Positions 9,748 through 18,126 of a stretch of 64,000 bases of DNA are shown here, in pieces (positions within the stretch are counted from its first letter, which is position 1; the number at the start of each line of letters is the position of its first letter). The DNA lies in assembly GCF_020386635.1 (NCBI RefSeq), contig NZ_CP081942.1, positions 2,604,001 to 2,668,000 of the forward strand, written 5' to 3'. The position numbers and the translations under genes are program-made. The notes below the pieces were generated by a model that searched no databases, was not told the DNA's origin, and saw only the letters and a program-made list of their open reading frames with translations. Source of the stretch: Pseudomonas sp. MM211 (lineage in GTDB: Bacteria; Pseudomonadota; Gammaproteobacteria; Pseudomonadales; Pseudomonadaceae).

Positions 9748-10932
9748 CTATTGGCCGGGCGCGTTCATGATGTCGGCGCAGGCATGCATGCCGCGGGTAT
9801 CCCCTGCAGAGTCAGCCGTCACCCGGACATCGGCAACCTTGTATACGTTGTCCGACTCGTCCGGCATCAGGACATAGCGCACGTTGCAATACTGCCAACC
9901 GCCCGCCGTGCCCATTGGGGCGCCATTGAAAGCATTCACCCACTGCACCTGGTTGTCGTACGAACTGCCGTAGGAAAGAAAGCGCATCCCACCGGCATCA
10001 TTGATTGCCGGCGGCCCGTTCGCCACGACCACATCGTGTTCTGTCTTCCCCACCCACAGCTGGACCAGCGTTGACTCGGCCCGCGACAGCTTGCGCTTGC
10101 CGCGCAATTGCGCAGCCTTGGTGGTAAAGGAAAGTTCTCCGCCAAGCTTCTTGAGCGTTGCATTGGTCTCATCTGCTTCACGGTCAACTCTCGACTTGAG
10201 CTCGGCCATGTTTCGTTTGAGTCCGGCGATTTCATCCGGCGTCATTTCCCGCGCGGCTACCGAGGGTGGACGTACCGCGTCCTTCCAGATGTGCTTCCAG
10301 GTGAAATCCGCCGCATCCTCACCAGTACCTATCGGAACCGCGCCCAAAACATGGATGCCCAGCCCTTCCATATTTTTTGCAAGCAGTTCGTTATTGATGG
10401 AGCGGTCCGGGTTACCCGACGCCTGCAGTGCGCTCGAGAAAGCATCCGGCTGACAGGCAATGCGATAGGCCTGCAGCAAGGTGTAGCTCGAGGTCGTCTG
10501 CCAATCCGTGGGTTGTGTTGCATCGTACCTGTCCTTCTTCCGGGACCAGGTTCCACCTCCATTGGAACGGAACCTGATGGTGTCTACCTCCGGCAAGGAT
10601 GCAAGTTTGATCTCGACATCTTTCGGAACCCGCACATTGCTTCCGTTCAAGTCCGGCATGATCATGCGATTCATGTTGGGGCATTCGAATTGCGCCGCCA
10701 TGACCGTCCAATGAGGCTTGTCCGCCGCCTCGTAGACCAGTTCCAGCTCCATCCCTCGGATCAGCGTTTGGGAGAATGCACTGCCACCCAGTCTGGCGAT
10801 ATCCTCCGCATTGGCATACACGATCACGCGGTTGGGCGATTCACCCTGCATGTCGATGATGTACTTGTTCGCCAGTACCGGGCTGGCCATCGCCAATATG
10901 GCCAGCCCGCAAAACATTTCTCGAATTTTCAC
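9748..10932 (-). CDS. secreted hypothetical protein
   Basis: A 394-residue protein. A GTG start at 10932 is favoured because AAAGGA stands seven bases ahead and the product begins with a signal peptide (KIREMFCGLAILAMASPVLA). The longer ATG-initiated frame has no ribosome site and would bury the signal. The mature protein has scattered cysteines (FECPNM, IACQP, QYCNVRY, HACADIM) and a Lys/Glu-rich helical stretch in the middle (AELKSRVDREADETNATLKKL), perhaps a coiled coil. I do not recognise any domain. It is convergent with the 190-residue secreted protein and probably has its own promoter upstream of 10932. Confidence 0.55.
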   Translation of the reverse strand: MKIREMFCGLAILAMASPVLANKYIIDMQGESPNRVIVYANAEDIARLGGSAFSQTLIRGMELELVYEAADKPHWTVMAAQFECPNMNRMIMPDLNGSNVRVPKDVEIKLASLPEVDTIRFRSNGGGTWSRKKDRYDATQPTDWQTTSSYTLLQAYRIACQPDAFSSALQASGNPDRSINNELLAKNMEGLGIHVLGAVPIGTGEDAADFTWKHIWKDAVRPPSVAAREMTPDEIAGLKRNMAELKSRVDREADETNATLKKLGGELSFTTKAAQLRGKRKLSRAESTLVQLWVGKTEHDVVVANGPPAINDAGGMRFLSYGSSYDNQVQWVNAFNGAPMGTAGGWQYCNVRYVLMPDESDNVYKVADVRVTADSAGDTRGMHACADIMNAPGQ

Positions 10933-11335
10933 TGAAGGATCCTTTGTTGCCATCCACAGCGCAGCGCATGGCCGGCTATGACCTTGAGATGGTTCGATCT
11001 TAGAGCCGCTCGGTTCGGCTAACAAGCCGAGGTATAACCGGACCCAACGTGGTGCAGAGCGTGCGCTGCGACGGATGTTCGTTTTGGGTCGATAGCAGTC
11101 GCCGGTGACGAGGGGCAACTACCGGCCAAGAGCAGATGTAGATGACAGGCCGCTATCGGCCAAAAGCTGCCGGTCGCCAATAGGCCGGTTTCCGCCTGTG
11201 GCCAGCGGGTCGGGGTTGGCCTATAGCGGTCAATGCTAGCCGCAGCCCCCATTTTGCTCGCAGTATGCTCTGTACCTTGTAAGGGCGGTCAATTCCATTT
11301 GTTGTCGGACGGATCCGCTGCCCTTTTTCAGCTAG
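10933..11335. other. intergenic region, no gene seen
   Basis: This stretch holds the upstream region of the leftward secreted-protein gene. Several CCGGT/GCCGG-type short repeats near 11100-11220 could form local hairpins. No open frame here has convincing composition. Confidence 0.4.
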
Positions 11336-11581
11336 ATTCACGAAGCTAATAACTGCCTGCCACATCAGCTTGCCCTAGATGACGAATGTCTATCTACAGC
11401 TGAGTGGATGAAGGATGCGTTCGACACACCGGCTAAGGTTAACCAGCGCAAGACGTGGGTTATTGAGGCTTGCCTGCAGGCGATCAAGCCGTTCCCGAGC
11501 GCGGGTTTTGATTGCAAGAAAGATATTTCCTTTAAAGTGCTTTCCGAGGTCATTGACCCGTTGACGACTAAGGGCAAATAA
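11336..11581 (+). pseudogene. C-terminal gene remnant upstream of the beta-propeller gene
   Basis: An open frame begins after a stop at 11333 and ends with TAA at 11579-11581, one base before the next start. The encoded tail (CLSTAEWMKDAFDTPAKV, then WVIEACLQAIKPFPSAGF) reads like genuine protein, but there is no good start for a full protein; the first ATG is at 11408. I interpret it as the 3' remnant of a larger gene whose 5' part is lost. The tight spacing to 11583 suggests the two were once co-translated. Family unknown. Confidence 0.4.
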
Positions 11582-11582
11582 A

Positions 11583-12701
11583 ATGGCAGTAGGTATCCCC
11601 GCGAAAAAAGCGACCTTTCGCTTTGCGCAGAAATTCAACGGTGTGGTATCCACCGCTATTGGTGGTGATCAACTGTATGTGCTGTACAGCAGTAAAGACG
11701 CCGAGGGTGAGCGTTACTTCAAGGCTTTTGACCTGCCTCGGTACAACGGCCTAGAGGACGATGTGCCGGCACGTCTGAGCCGCAAGTCGGAGCCACGCTG
11801 GCGCCCGATGTTTCTGAAGAGTGGCTTGTTGTATGTCTATGGGGAATCCCCCGAACTGATCGATGTGACTGACTGGCAGCCGCGTTACAGCGAGCATGAA
11901 GCGGTCGCCAACCCTGAATGGGCAATCGACGGCCGCTTTGTCTACGACGGCAAACGGATTTACCGCGCTTTTGGCTGGAATGACTACAGCCGTGGCCTGG
12001 ATATCGTCGAGAACGGCAAGGTGGTCGATCATGTTGACATCGATATCCAGTATTTCATGCCGGCCGCTGACGGCCTGATTTACGGAGTACGACTGTCTGC
12101 TCCGGTTTTCTGTGTGTACTCACTCACTGAAAAAACCGTGAAGCTCGAAATTCCTCTGGACCGTTTCGAGTTTGCGCCTGGCGTTACCCTGGCTCCGACT
12201 TCGCGTGACGGCGACACGCTCTACGTGCTGGCAGGTGATCATGTACTGGTCATTGATTTGACCTCTTTCACCCTCGTCGGCGAGTTTGCTTACTTCAATA
12301 CCGCGTTCATGCAAACGCTACTGGCTGGCATGAAGTACAAAAATCAGGCATTTCCGCGCTACATCAGCGCCCGTGGCGGCACCGTCCTCTTGAGTAACGT
12401 CAACAGCAGCGGCTTCGTACTCTGCTTATCCACGGTTGATGGAGTCCAGCTTTGGGCACGCAAAAGCAACGATGAAATGCTCGCCGCGAATACCGATGGC
12501 GACCTTGTGTTCGGTCTGGAGGAGCGCCGACCCCGCGCCTGGGACAAGTACACCGGCGCGGAGGTTTGGCAGGCATCGGCCGGGACCATTGCCAATACCA
12601 TCGAGGTGAGTGGCGACTGGGTGGTCTACCACCAGCCTGCCGGCGATATTCAGTGCTTCACCTGGAAAAAGCCCTATTCGTCACCTCATCGTCGGGGTTG
12701 A
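11583..12701 (+). CDS. beta-propeller (PQQ/WD-like) hypothetical protein
   Basis: A 372-residue protein with repeated beta-strand units of about 40-50 residues (for example GGDQLYVLYS, GLLYVYGESPELIDV, GRFVYDGKRIYRAF, GDTLYVLAGDHVLVIDL, and a PQQ-like DKYTGAEVWQASAG). This pattern indicates a propeller. No signal peptide is seen, so it is probably cytoplasmic. No catalytic motif is evident and I cannot name a family. The start is one base after the stop of an upstream gene remnant and the stop is four bases before the next gene, so it belongs to a compact operon whose first gene is broken. Confidence 0.6.
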   Translation: MAVGIPAKKATFRFAQKFNGVVSTAIGGDQLYVLYSSKDAEGERYFKAFDLPRYNGLEDDVPARLSRKSEPRWRPMFLKSGLLYVYGESPELIDVTDWQPRYSEHEAVANPEWAIDGRFVYDGKRIYRAFGWNDYSRGLDIVENGKVVDHVDIDIQYFMPAADGLIYGVRLSAPVFCVYSLTEKTVKLEIPLDRFEFAPGVTLAPTSRDGDTLYVLAGDHVLVIDLTSFTLVGEFAYFNTAFMQTLLAGMKYKNQAFPRYISARGGTVLLSNVNSSGFVLCLSTVDGVQLWARKSNDEMLAANTDGDLVFGLEERRPRAWDKYTGAEVWQASAGTIANTIEVSGDWVVYHQPAGDIQCFTWKKPYSSPHRRG

Positions 12702-12705
12702 GGGG

Positions 12706-13149
12706 ATGTCCAACGTCGTCACGCCGTTGTTGAAAGCCGCCACCTGGCAAGAGCAGGCCAATGAGCATGGTCTGCTTCTTTCGCCGTTGTCTGTGTCGGT
12801 ATCGCCCGCCCAGGCGCCGTTGCTGGCGTATGCCATCGATCAGGGCGAAACCGTGGCGTATGTGTCGGCCAGTGAGGTGGATGTCGCGCAGCGGGCAGAC
12901 TTTCATCAGTCTGCGCTGGCGGCTTTACGCCAGCGCCTGAGCCAGCTGGATTGGGTGCCTGTCGCCGAGCATGAGCACACGCTGATACTGGCGGGCGATT
13001 TCAATGCCGCCGAAGGCCTGCTGCTGCCAGAGCGCCTGCAGGAAGCACAAGCCTTGCTTGGCGCCACGGCGTTGCTGGCGTGTACGCCCAAGCGCGGTGT
13101 GTTGCTGGTGGGCGCTTATGAGACCGACAATAAAGCGGGTGTCGTGTAG
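12706..13149 (+). CDS. hypothetical protein, possibly DUF1444-like
   Basis: A 147-residue acidic protein. The order LLAYAIDQGETVAYVSASEVDV, a helical ALAALRQRL segment, then LILAGDFNAAEGLLLPERL recalls DUF1444 (YtpQ-like) proteins, but the match is by eye only. No signal peptide or membrane segment. It starts four bases after the propeller gene, so the two are co-transcribed and perhaps partners. In such two-gene cytoplasmic pairs after a lost large gene, an immunity or chaperone role is possible; this is speculation. Confidence 0.5.
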   Translation: MSNVVTPLLKAATWQEQANEHGLLLSPLSVSVSPAQAPLLAYAIDQGETVAYVSASEVDVAQRADFHQSALAALRQRLSQLDWVPVAEHEHTLILAGDFNAAEGLLLPERLQEAQALLGATALLACTPKRGVLLVGAYETDNKAGVV

Positions 13150-13658
13150 AGGCTAAAAGGATTATGTCGCTGGGTTTGAAAGTTGCAGCGACTGGCCAGC
13201 CGTTTATATCCATTGGAATTGACCAGCACGCTTTGCTCCCTCGACAGGCAGGAGTCGGCCAGAAGCGGCCCTTCGCTGTGGCTTGAAACTGGCGAAAAGA
13301 GGACGGTCTCACCGCCGTTGGGGACCATCTTGAGGCTTGAGGATCTCTGGAAATGGGGGGCGATTCATTCAGATGATATGCCAGAGATAAGAACGTGAGA
13401 GATCTTGGTCACGATGAGGCAGTGGCAGAGGCTTTTCAGGCTGGCCCGTCGATGCCATCGTATTGCTTGCCGAAGTCTGCGCTGAGGGAGCAGCTTTTGA
13501 GCTTGCCGTGCTGATGCGTCTCCTTTCTGCTGCATGTATCTTGGCGACGTTAGCCCTCAGAAGTGATTTTTATCCTTCAGGGTATTTTTCATGGTTTTGA
13601 AAAAATTAGTTCCTTGAAAGCCACTAAATACATGCTTTCATGGCGTCTGTTGATAATA
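13150..13658. other. intergenic region before site B
   Basis: No full gene. It contains a short antitoxin-like fragment at 13395-13514 (listed separately) and AT-richer sequence from about 13560 to 13660 leading into the guaA-end repeat. Confidence 0.5.
13395..13514 (+). pseudogene. possible relic of an addiction-module antidote gene
   Basis: A GTG-started frame of 39 codons. Its first 20 residues (RDLGHDEAVAEAFQAGPS) resemble the N-terminus of small HigA-like antidote regulators that begin MRD-x-HDEA-x-AE. The frame then runs into unrelated residues and stops, so no helix-turn-helix remains. No toxin gene is visible beside it. If the resemblance holds, it is the stump of a toxin-antitoxin unit of an older mobile element. 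Confidence 0.25.
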
Positions 13659-13737
13659 GAGTGGGAATGATCCCGCGTCTGCCGCTTAGCGGCAGCGACT
13701 GGTAGGAAACACGAAGCCCGCTTAATTGCGGGCTTTC
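13659..13737 (+). repeat. guaA 3'-end repeat, site B, with hairpin and terminator
   Basis: Bases 13659-13679 repeat the end of guaA including its Trp-Glu-stop codons with one mismatch in 21. They are followed by a hairpin (CTGCCGCTTAGCGGCAG) and an intrinsic terminator (GAAGCCCGC / GCGGGCTTTC, 13713-13737). The section 13675-13736 matches 20338-20399 with six differences in 62. I read this as the right-hand junction of one guaA-integrated element and the left-hand junction of the next. Confidence 0.7.
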
Positions 13738-14033
13738 TTCTTTCTGACTTCCCGTTTCTTATTCCCGATGACTCCCTCGTTCCGCATGAGCGCCTGCCGA
13801 CATGTTCCGCATTGCAACGGCGTCGAGCAGGGGGGCAGGCCTTCCTGACCGGGACGGATTGCGGGCCTGATTTTCTCATGCACAGCGGATCGATATGCCC
13901 GACTATCAAGAAAGATGTGCGATATTTCCGCAATCCAGTAGTTGTAGCCAGGAGGGCATGTGATGCACGGCAGATTGTGTGGGGTACCTTTGTGCGAGAC
14001 GCACAATAGCCATTGGACGCCAAACTTGGTCAA
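13722..14033 (-). CDS. doubtful small ORF with two CxxC motifs
   Basis: A leftward frame of 103 residues, opposite to and upstream of the large NTPase gene. It contains two CxxC pairs (CITC and CGTC) about 60 residues apart and a very basic tail, which would suit a zinc-binding nucleic acid protein. Against it: the start would be TTG without a ribosome site and its stop lies inside the site B terminator stem. I recognise no family. Treat as a weak candidate. Confidence 0.2.
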   Translation of the reverse strand: MTKFGVQWLLCVSHKGTPHNLPCITCPPGYNYWIAEISHIFLDSRAYRSAVHEKIRPAIRPGQEGLPPCSTPLQCGTCRQALMRNEGVIGNKKREVRKKKARN

Positions 14034-14108
14034 GTCTTTGCGGGAGCGACAGCTTTCCTATCTGGTGATGACGTCGCGACGCTACTTCAACGATGAGTTG
14101 AAAGCAGC

Positions 14109-17100
14109 ATGAGTGCTCAAAAGGAGTCTGCCTCTGGGGAGTCGTGGAACCTGGTTCCGCTTACGCCTAAATACCTACAAAGGGAGCACGGCGTTTATGT
14201 CGCAGCCATCGAAGCTGCCCTTGCGGACGATCAGATCCGTAACATCGCGCTGTCGGGAAACTACGGAGTAGGCAAAAGCAGCATCTTGCGGGAAGTCGCT
14301 CGAAGACAGGAAAGTCGTGTCGTCGAGATCTCGTTGTCGACACTTGCGCCGATCGAAGCATCCAAACTTGATGAGTCGGTACCTATCCAGGCGACAACGC
14401 CGACCAACCGTATCCAACAGGAGATCGTCAAGCAGCTGCTCTACCGAGAAGATCCGAGCAAGACACCTGCATCCCGGTTTCGACGGATTGAGCGTTTTCG
14501 ATGGATACGGGAGATAGGGACTGCGGCGCTGTTGGGGCTTGCCATCTCTGTCATCTTCCTGCTCACCGGGTGGACAGCACAGATTGCCTCTGTACTCACT
14601 CCGCTGGCAGATGTAGGGCTCTGGGCTCACATGATTGCGTGGGGCGTGGCTGCGGGCGCTGCGCTGCTGGTGCGTTGGCGTTACTACGGAAAGCTCCACA
14701 TCAAGCAGTTTTCAGCAGGCTCGGCAACGGTAACTCTCGAAGACAACTCCGTATCGTACTTCGATCAGTATCTCGACGAGATCGTCTACTTCTTTGATGT
14801 CTCAGACCGTGACGTCGTGATCTTCGAGGATATCGACCGCTTCAACGACTCACACATCTTCGAGACGCTCCGAGCACTGAACACGTTGCTTAATTCTTCG
14901 CCTCAGGTCGAGAAACCGATCCGTTTCATCTATGCCATCAAGGACAGCATCTTCGACCGCATCGGTCTGGAGGGGGAAGGTCGCAAGCTTGAGCCGAACG
15001 TGCTCGAAATGGACGATCCGGCGCAGGCTGAGACTGTGCGTGCTAACCGCACAAAATTCTTCGATCTGGTCATCCCGGTTGTTCCCTTTATCACGCACCG
15101 GAGTGCTCGCAACTTGGCGGTACAGCTGCTAGGTGAGGTCAAGTATGAGATAGCTCCGGAGCTACTCGATTTGGCGGCGCGGTATGTCCCGGATATGCGC
15201 TTGCTCAAGAACGTCCGTAACGAGTTTATCGTCTTTCACGACCGGATCTTCTCCGGCGACGGCGAACAGCTCAAGTTGAGCGAGACCGACCTGTTTGCGA
15301 TGATGCTCTACAAAAGCACGCACCTGACGGATTTCGAAACGATCCGGCTCGGTACGAGCAAGCTGGACATCCTCTATGAGGTAAGCCGAAAGCTTGTGAC
15401 CGAGAACATCAAGCGAATTGAGGGCGAGCGTCGCGAGCTTCGCCAGCGACTTACACAGATCGATGGGGCCGCTACACGCAGCGTGCAGTTGGGTGAGCGC
15501 CTGATCGCGCATGTGCTACGGACAATTGAGGCTGTCGGTTATTACAACCAGGGTTCGACATATACGCTTGCAGGCAAAGTGAGGTCGTTAGACGATCTCA
15601 AAGGGGCGCCATTTTGGAAAGACCTAGCTTTGCTCGACGGTAACGAAGTCTTTGAGTGGCGAAACCGTAATTACGGTCAGGTGTTGTCGTTCAGCCGTGA
15701 CAGCATTGCAGCCGCGCTTGGTGATTCTCTAAACGTCGACAGCTGGAACGAGGTGGATCGTGAGGCGCTGAGTGAGCAGATCGAAGTGGGGGTGGAGGAC
15801 ATCAAGTTCCTGCGGAGCGCCGACCTCGGCGATCTCGTAAAGCGACCGGAGTTTCTCGTCGATTATGAGTCGAGCAAGCAGTCTTTAGATACGACCGCGA
15901 GGGCGTTGCTGAAATCGGGCCTGGCCTACCAGCTCGTCCGGGCCAAGTACATCAACAGCAACTTCACGCTGTACACGTCAACGTTCCACGGGAATCGCGT
16001 GAGCACTGCTGCGACTAACTTCATCATCCACCACGTCGAACGAGGCCTGATGGACGAGCATTTCGAACTTCTCCCGGACGACGTGGATGCCGTGGTTCGT
16101 GAGCGAGGTAAGAACGCATTGAGGGAGCCGGCGCTCTATAACATCGCCATATTCGACCGCCTTCTGGCGACCGACATTCAGGCAGCCGAAATAATGACCC
16201 GTTCCCTGGTTGAATTCGGGCATAGCCAGACGAGGTTTCTGCAGGCGTACCTCGCGACTGGGGAGCAGCGCAGGCTGTTTGTTCAGCAGTTTGCGGTAGT
16301 CTCAACGCAAGCGCTTACTTATCTTGTGAGCCAAGCTTACTTGGATGATGCTTCAAAACTGGAGTTGGTAAACGTTGCCTTGGCGCACCTCCCAGTTCCA
16401 AAGCCACGAACTGATACTGCGGTGTCTGAGTACCTGTCAGCACACTATGTTGAGTTTTCGGCGCTTACGTCGGACTCCACTGATCCGGCCCAGGCAGAGC
16501 GTATTAGCAGGCTCTTCGCGGCAGCGAGCATTATTCTGCCTCGTCTGAAGCCGCTGGGGCTGCAAGTTCGCCAATCGTTTGTATCACGCAACCTGTACGA
16601 GGTAACGCATGAGAACCTTGCGATCGCCATCGGCAATACGGTAACCGTTGCGCTCGACGTCATCAGTGCAGCCAACGAGACGGTGTACGATTATGTGCTC
16701 AAGCATGTGAGCACCTACCTGAAGGCTGTTGAGTTTGCGTCTGCGACAATCGATGCAAACGACAACTTCCTCTGGGTGATCGAAGATGTGCTTGAGCAGG
16801 ATGCGGTTAACCTTGGTGCTGTGATCGAGCGTGCAGCCCCAGATTGTGAAGTTGCTGATCTCGCAGAAGTGTCTGAAGGTGCGTGGCCGGCATTGGCCGA
16901 ACATAAGCGAGTTCCAGCAACATTTAGCAACGTCAGCCGCTACGTCGAGACCCTTGGATCGGTCGATGCAGCGCTGGCGACGATTCTGACTGCTGCTGGC
17001 GAGATTACAGAGATCAGCACCGCTGACGAGGTGTCGAAGACTTCGTTGGCGGTCGCCATACTTGCGGCAACGGATCAGCTTCCATCCGCAGCGCTACGCT

Positions 17101-17753
17101 CAAAGCTGGTCGCGAGTTTGAGCCTGGATAGCTACCTTGATGTTGATGATATCGAGGCGGAGGCAGGAGAACTCTTCCCGCTGCTACTCAAACACGACAT
17201 CATTGCGGACGATGCGGATTCCTATGAGCACCTTGCACAGACGGATTGGCCGACGCGCAAAGCATTTATTCGTGAGTCGAAGAAGTTCTCCAGCTACATG
17301 ACACCGGAAATTGTGCAGCCTGATCTTGCGATGCTCCTAGCAAGCGATGAGGTCAACTCCGCAATCAAGGAGGTGATACTAAAGCAGGCCGCTGAATACG
17401 CGGAAGTGGCTGAATCGCGAGGGCTCAAAGAGCTAGCCAGATTCGCTACTCAGAATAGGTACCAGCTCCCTCCAGTTGCCGTGCAGAAAATGGCGCAAGG
17501 AGGCGTCACAGCGCAGCAGATCGTACTGCTACTCGAACCTCACCTAGCGTCGATCAGTCGCCAGCAGCTCTTCACGGTGTTGATGGCGCTCGACGGCGAC
17601 TATCCGAAGCTGACGACGGTGGGGCGCGATAAGCCGCACATCCCGAACACCTCCGCCGATCGCGCACTGCTTGAGCGTCTCAAACGGGACGGAATCGTCA
17701 GTAAGTTTGACGAGCACGAGTCACCGATCAAGGTGAACAAGAAATACAAATGA
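14109..17753 (+). CDS. large YobI-type P-loop NTPase with membrane hairpin; candidate defence protein
   Basis: A 1214-residue protein. Walker A is GNYGVGKSS (residues 50-58) and Walker B is VVIFEDIDRF (236-245). Between them lie two hydrophobic helices (about 136-155 and 171-190) that should place the NTPase on the inner membrane, an arrangement also seen in KAP NTPases. After about residue 420 comes a long helical region without recognised domains. The N-terminal motif order (NLVPLTPKYLQREHGVY, then LSGNYGVGKSS) fits the YobI-like P-loop NTPase family, whose function is unproven. It is the only confident gene between guaA repeats B and C, and its base composition is visibly less GC-rich than the core genes. 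A role in phage or plasmid defence is inferred from architecture and island location only. Confidence 0.8.
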   Translation: MSAQKESASGESWNLVPLTPKYLQREHGVYVAAIEAALADDQIRNIALSGNYGVGKSSILREVARRQESRVVEISLSTLAPIEASKLDESVPIQATTPTNRIQQEIVKQLLYREDPSKTPASRFRRIERFRWIREIGTAALLGLAISVIFLLTGWTAQIASVLTPLADVGLWAHMIAWGVAAGAALLVRWRYYGKLHIKQFSAGSATVTLEDNSVSYFDQYLDEIVYFFDVSDRDVVIFEDIDRFNDSHIFETLRALNTLLNSSPQVEKPIRFIYAIKDSIFDRIGLEGEGRKLEPNVLEMDDPAQAETVRANRTKFFDLVIPVVPFITHRSARNLAVQLLGEVKYEIAPELLDLAARYVPDMRLLKNVRNEFIVFHDRIFSGDGEQLKLSETDLFAMMLYKSTHLTDFETIRLGTSKLDILYEVSRKLVTENIKRIEGERRELRQRLTQIDGAATRSVQLGERLIAHVLRTIEAVGYYNQGSTYTLAGKVRSLDDLKGAPFWKDLALLDGNEVFEWRNRNYGQVLSFSRDSIAAALGDSLNVDSWNEVDREALSEQIEVGVEDIKFLRSADLGDLVKRPEFLVDYESSKQSLDTTARALLKSGLAYQLVRAKYINSNFTLYTSTFHGNRVSTAATNFIIHHVERGLMDEHFELLPDDVDAVVRERGKNALREPALYNIAIFDRLLATDIQAAEIMTRSLVEFGHSQTRFLQAYLATGEQRRLFVQQFAVVSTQALTYLVSQAYLDDASKLELVNVALAHLPVPKPRTDTAVSEYLSAHYVEFSALTSDSTDPAQAERISRLFAAASIILPRLKPLGLQVRQSFVSRNLYEVTHENLAIAIGNTVTVALDVISAANETVYDYVLKHVSTYLKAVEFASATIDANDNFLWVIEDVLEQDAVNLGAVIERAAPDCEVADLAEVSEGAWPALAEHKRVPATFSNVSRYVETLGSVDAALATILTAAGEITEISTADEVSKTSLAVAILAATDQLPSAALRSKLVASLSLDSYLDVDDIEAEAGELFPLLLKHDIIADDADSYEHLAQTDWPTRKAFIRESKKFSSYMTPEIVQPDLAMLLASDEVNSAIKEVILKQAAEYAEVAESRGLKELARFATQNRYQLPPVAVQKMAQGGVTAQQIVLLLEPHLASISRQQLFTVLMALDGDYPKLTTVGRDKPHIPNTSADRALLERLKRDGIVSKFDEHESPIKVNKKYK

Positions 17754-17896
17754 GATCTGCGGGTTTATCCAAAACTCAACGATTGGAATCGTAGTGGCCT
17801 ACTGCACCTAGGCACCCATTTAGGGCGAGAATTCTGGTGTCTAATGCCAAACAACGTCGTGTGTTCACGCCAGACTTCAAATCATAATCGAATGTA
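17754..17896. other. short intergenic region before site C
   Basis: AT-richer DNA between the NTPase stop and repeat C. No gene or strong terminator is seen before the repeat; the hairpin inside site C may terminate the NTPase transcript. Confidence 0.4.
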
Positions 17897-17978
17897 AATG
17901 ACCCCGCGTCCGGCACTGCCCGGTACGATCTAGCAAAAATGCCCAGAAGCCCGCGTAACAGCGGGCTTCTGGCTTTTT
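17897..17978 (+). repeat. guaA 3'-end repeat, site C, with hairpin and terminator
   Basis: The 17-mer aatgaccccgcgtccgg (17897-17913) is identical to the sequence spanning the guaA stop at 8494-8510. It continues with a short dyad (CCGG..CCGG) and a strong intrinsic terminator (CCAGAAGCCCGC / GCGGGCTTCTGG at 17943-17972, then CTTTTT). It lacks the upstream guaA codons seen in site B. It forms the right border of the NTPase segment. Confidence 0.7.
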
Positions 17979-18126
17979 GGGGTTGGCTAATTCAGGTTGT
18001 GTTCTGCGTCGCCAAGCACGGTATCTATTTCGCTCCCGGCCGGGATTACTGTCGCGAGGGGGCGGCGTTGAATCAGGGGTTGCCGCCGGGGCATGAGCGC
18101 GAGCTGCGCCTTGCCCTATCGGCGGA
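17979..18126. other. intergenic region right of site C, no gene seen
   Basis: This stretch lies between repeat C and the stop of the leftward GGDEF/EAL gene. An open frame on the plus strand here has the random composition expected of non-coding GC-rich DNA. Confidence 0.4.

Noticed and set aside
13589..14023. A 144-codon minus-strand frame through site B
   Set aside because: Its middle part is the translation of the repeat and terminator, and a similar frame appears at site D for the same reason; no protein-like conservation.
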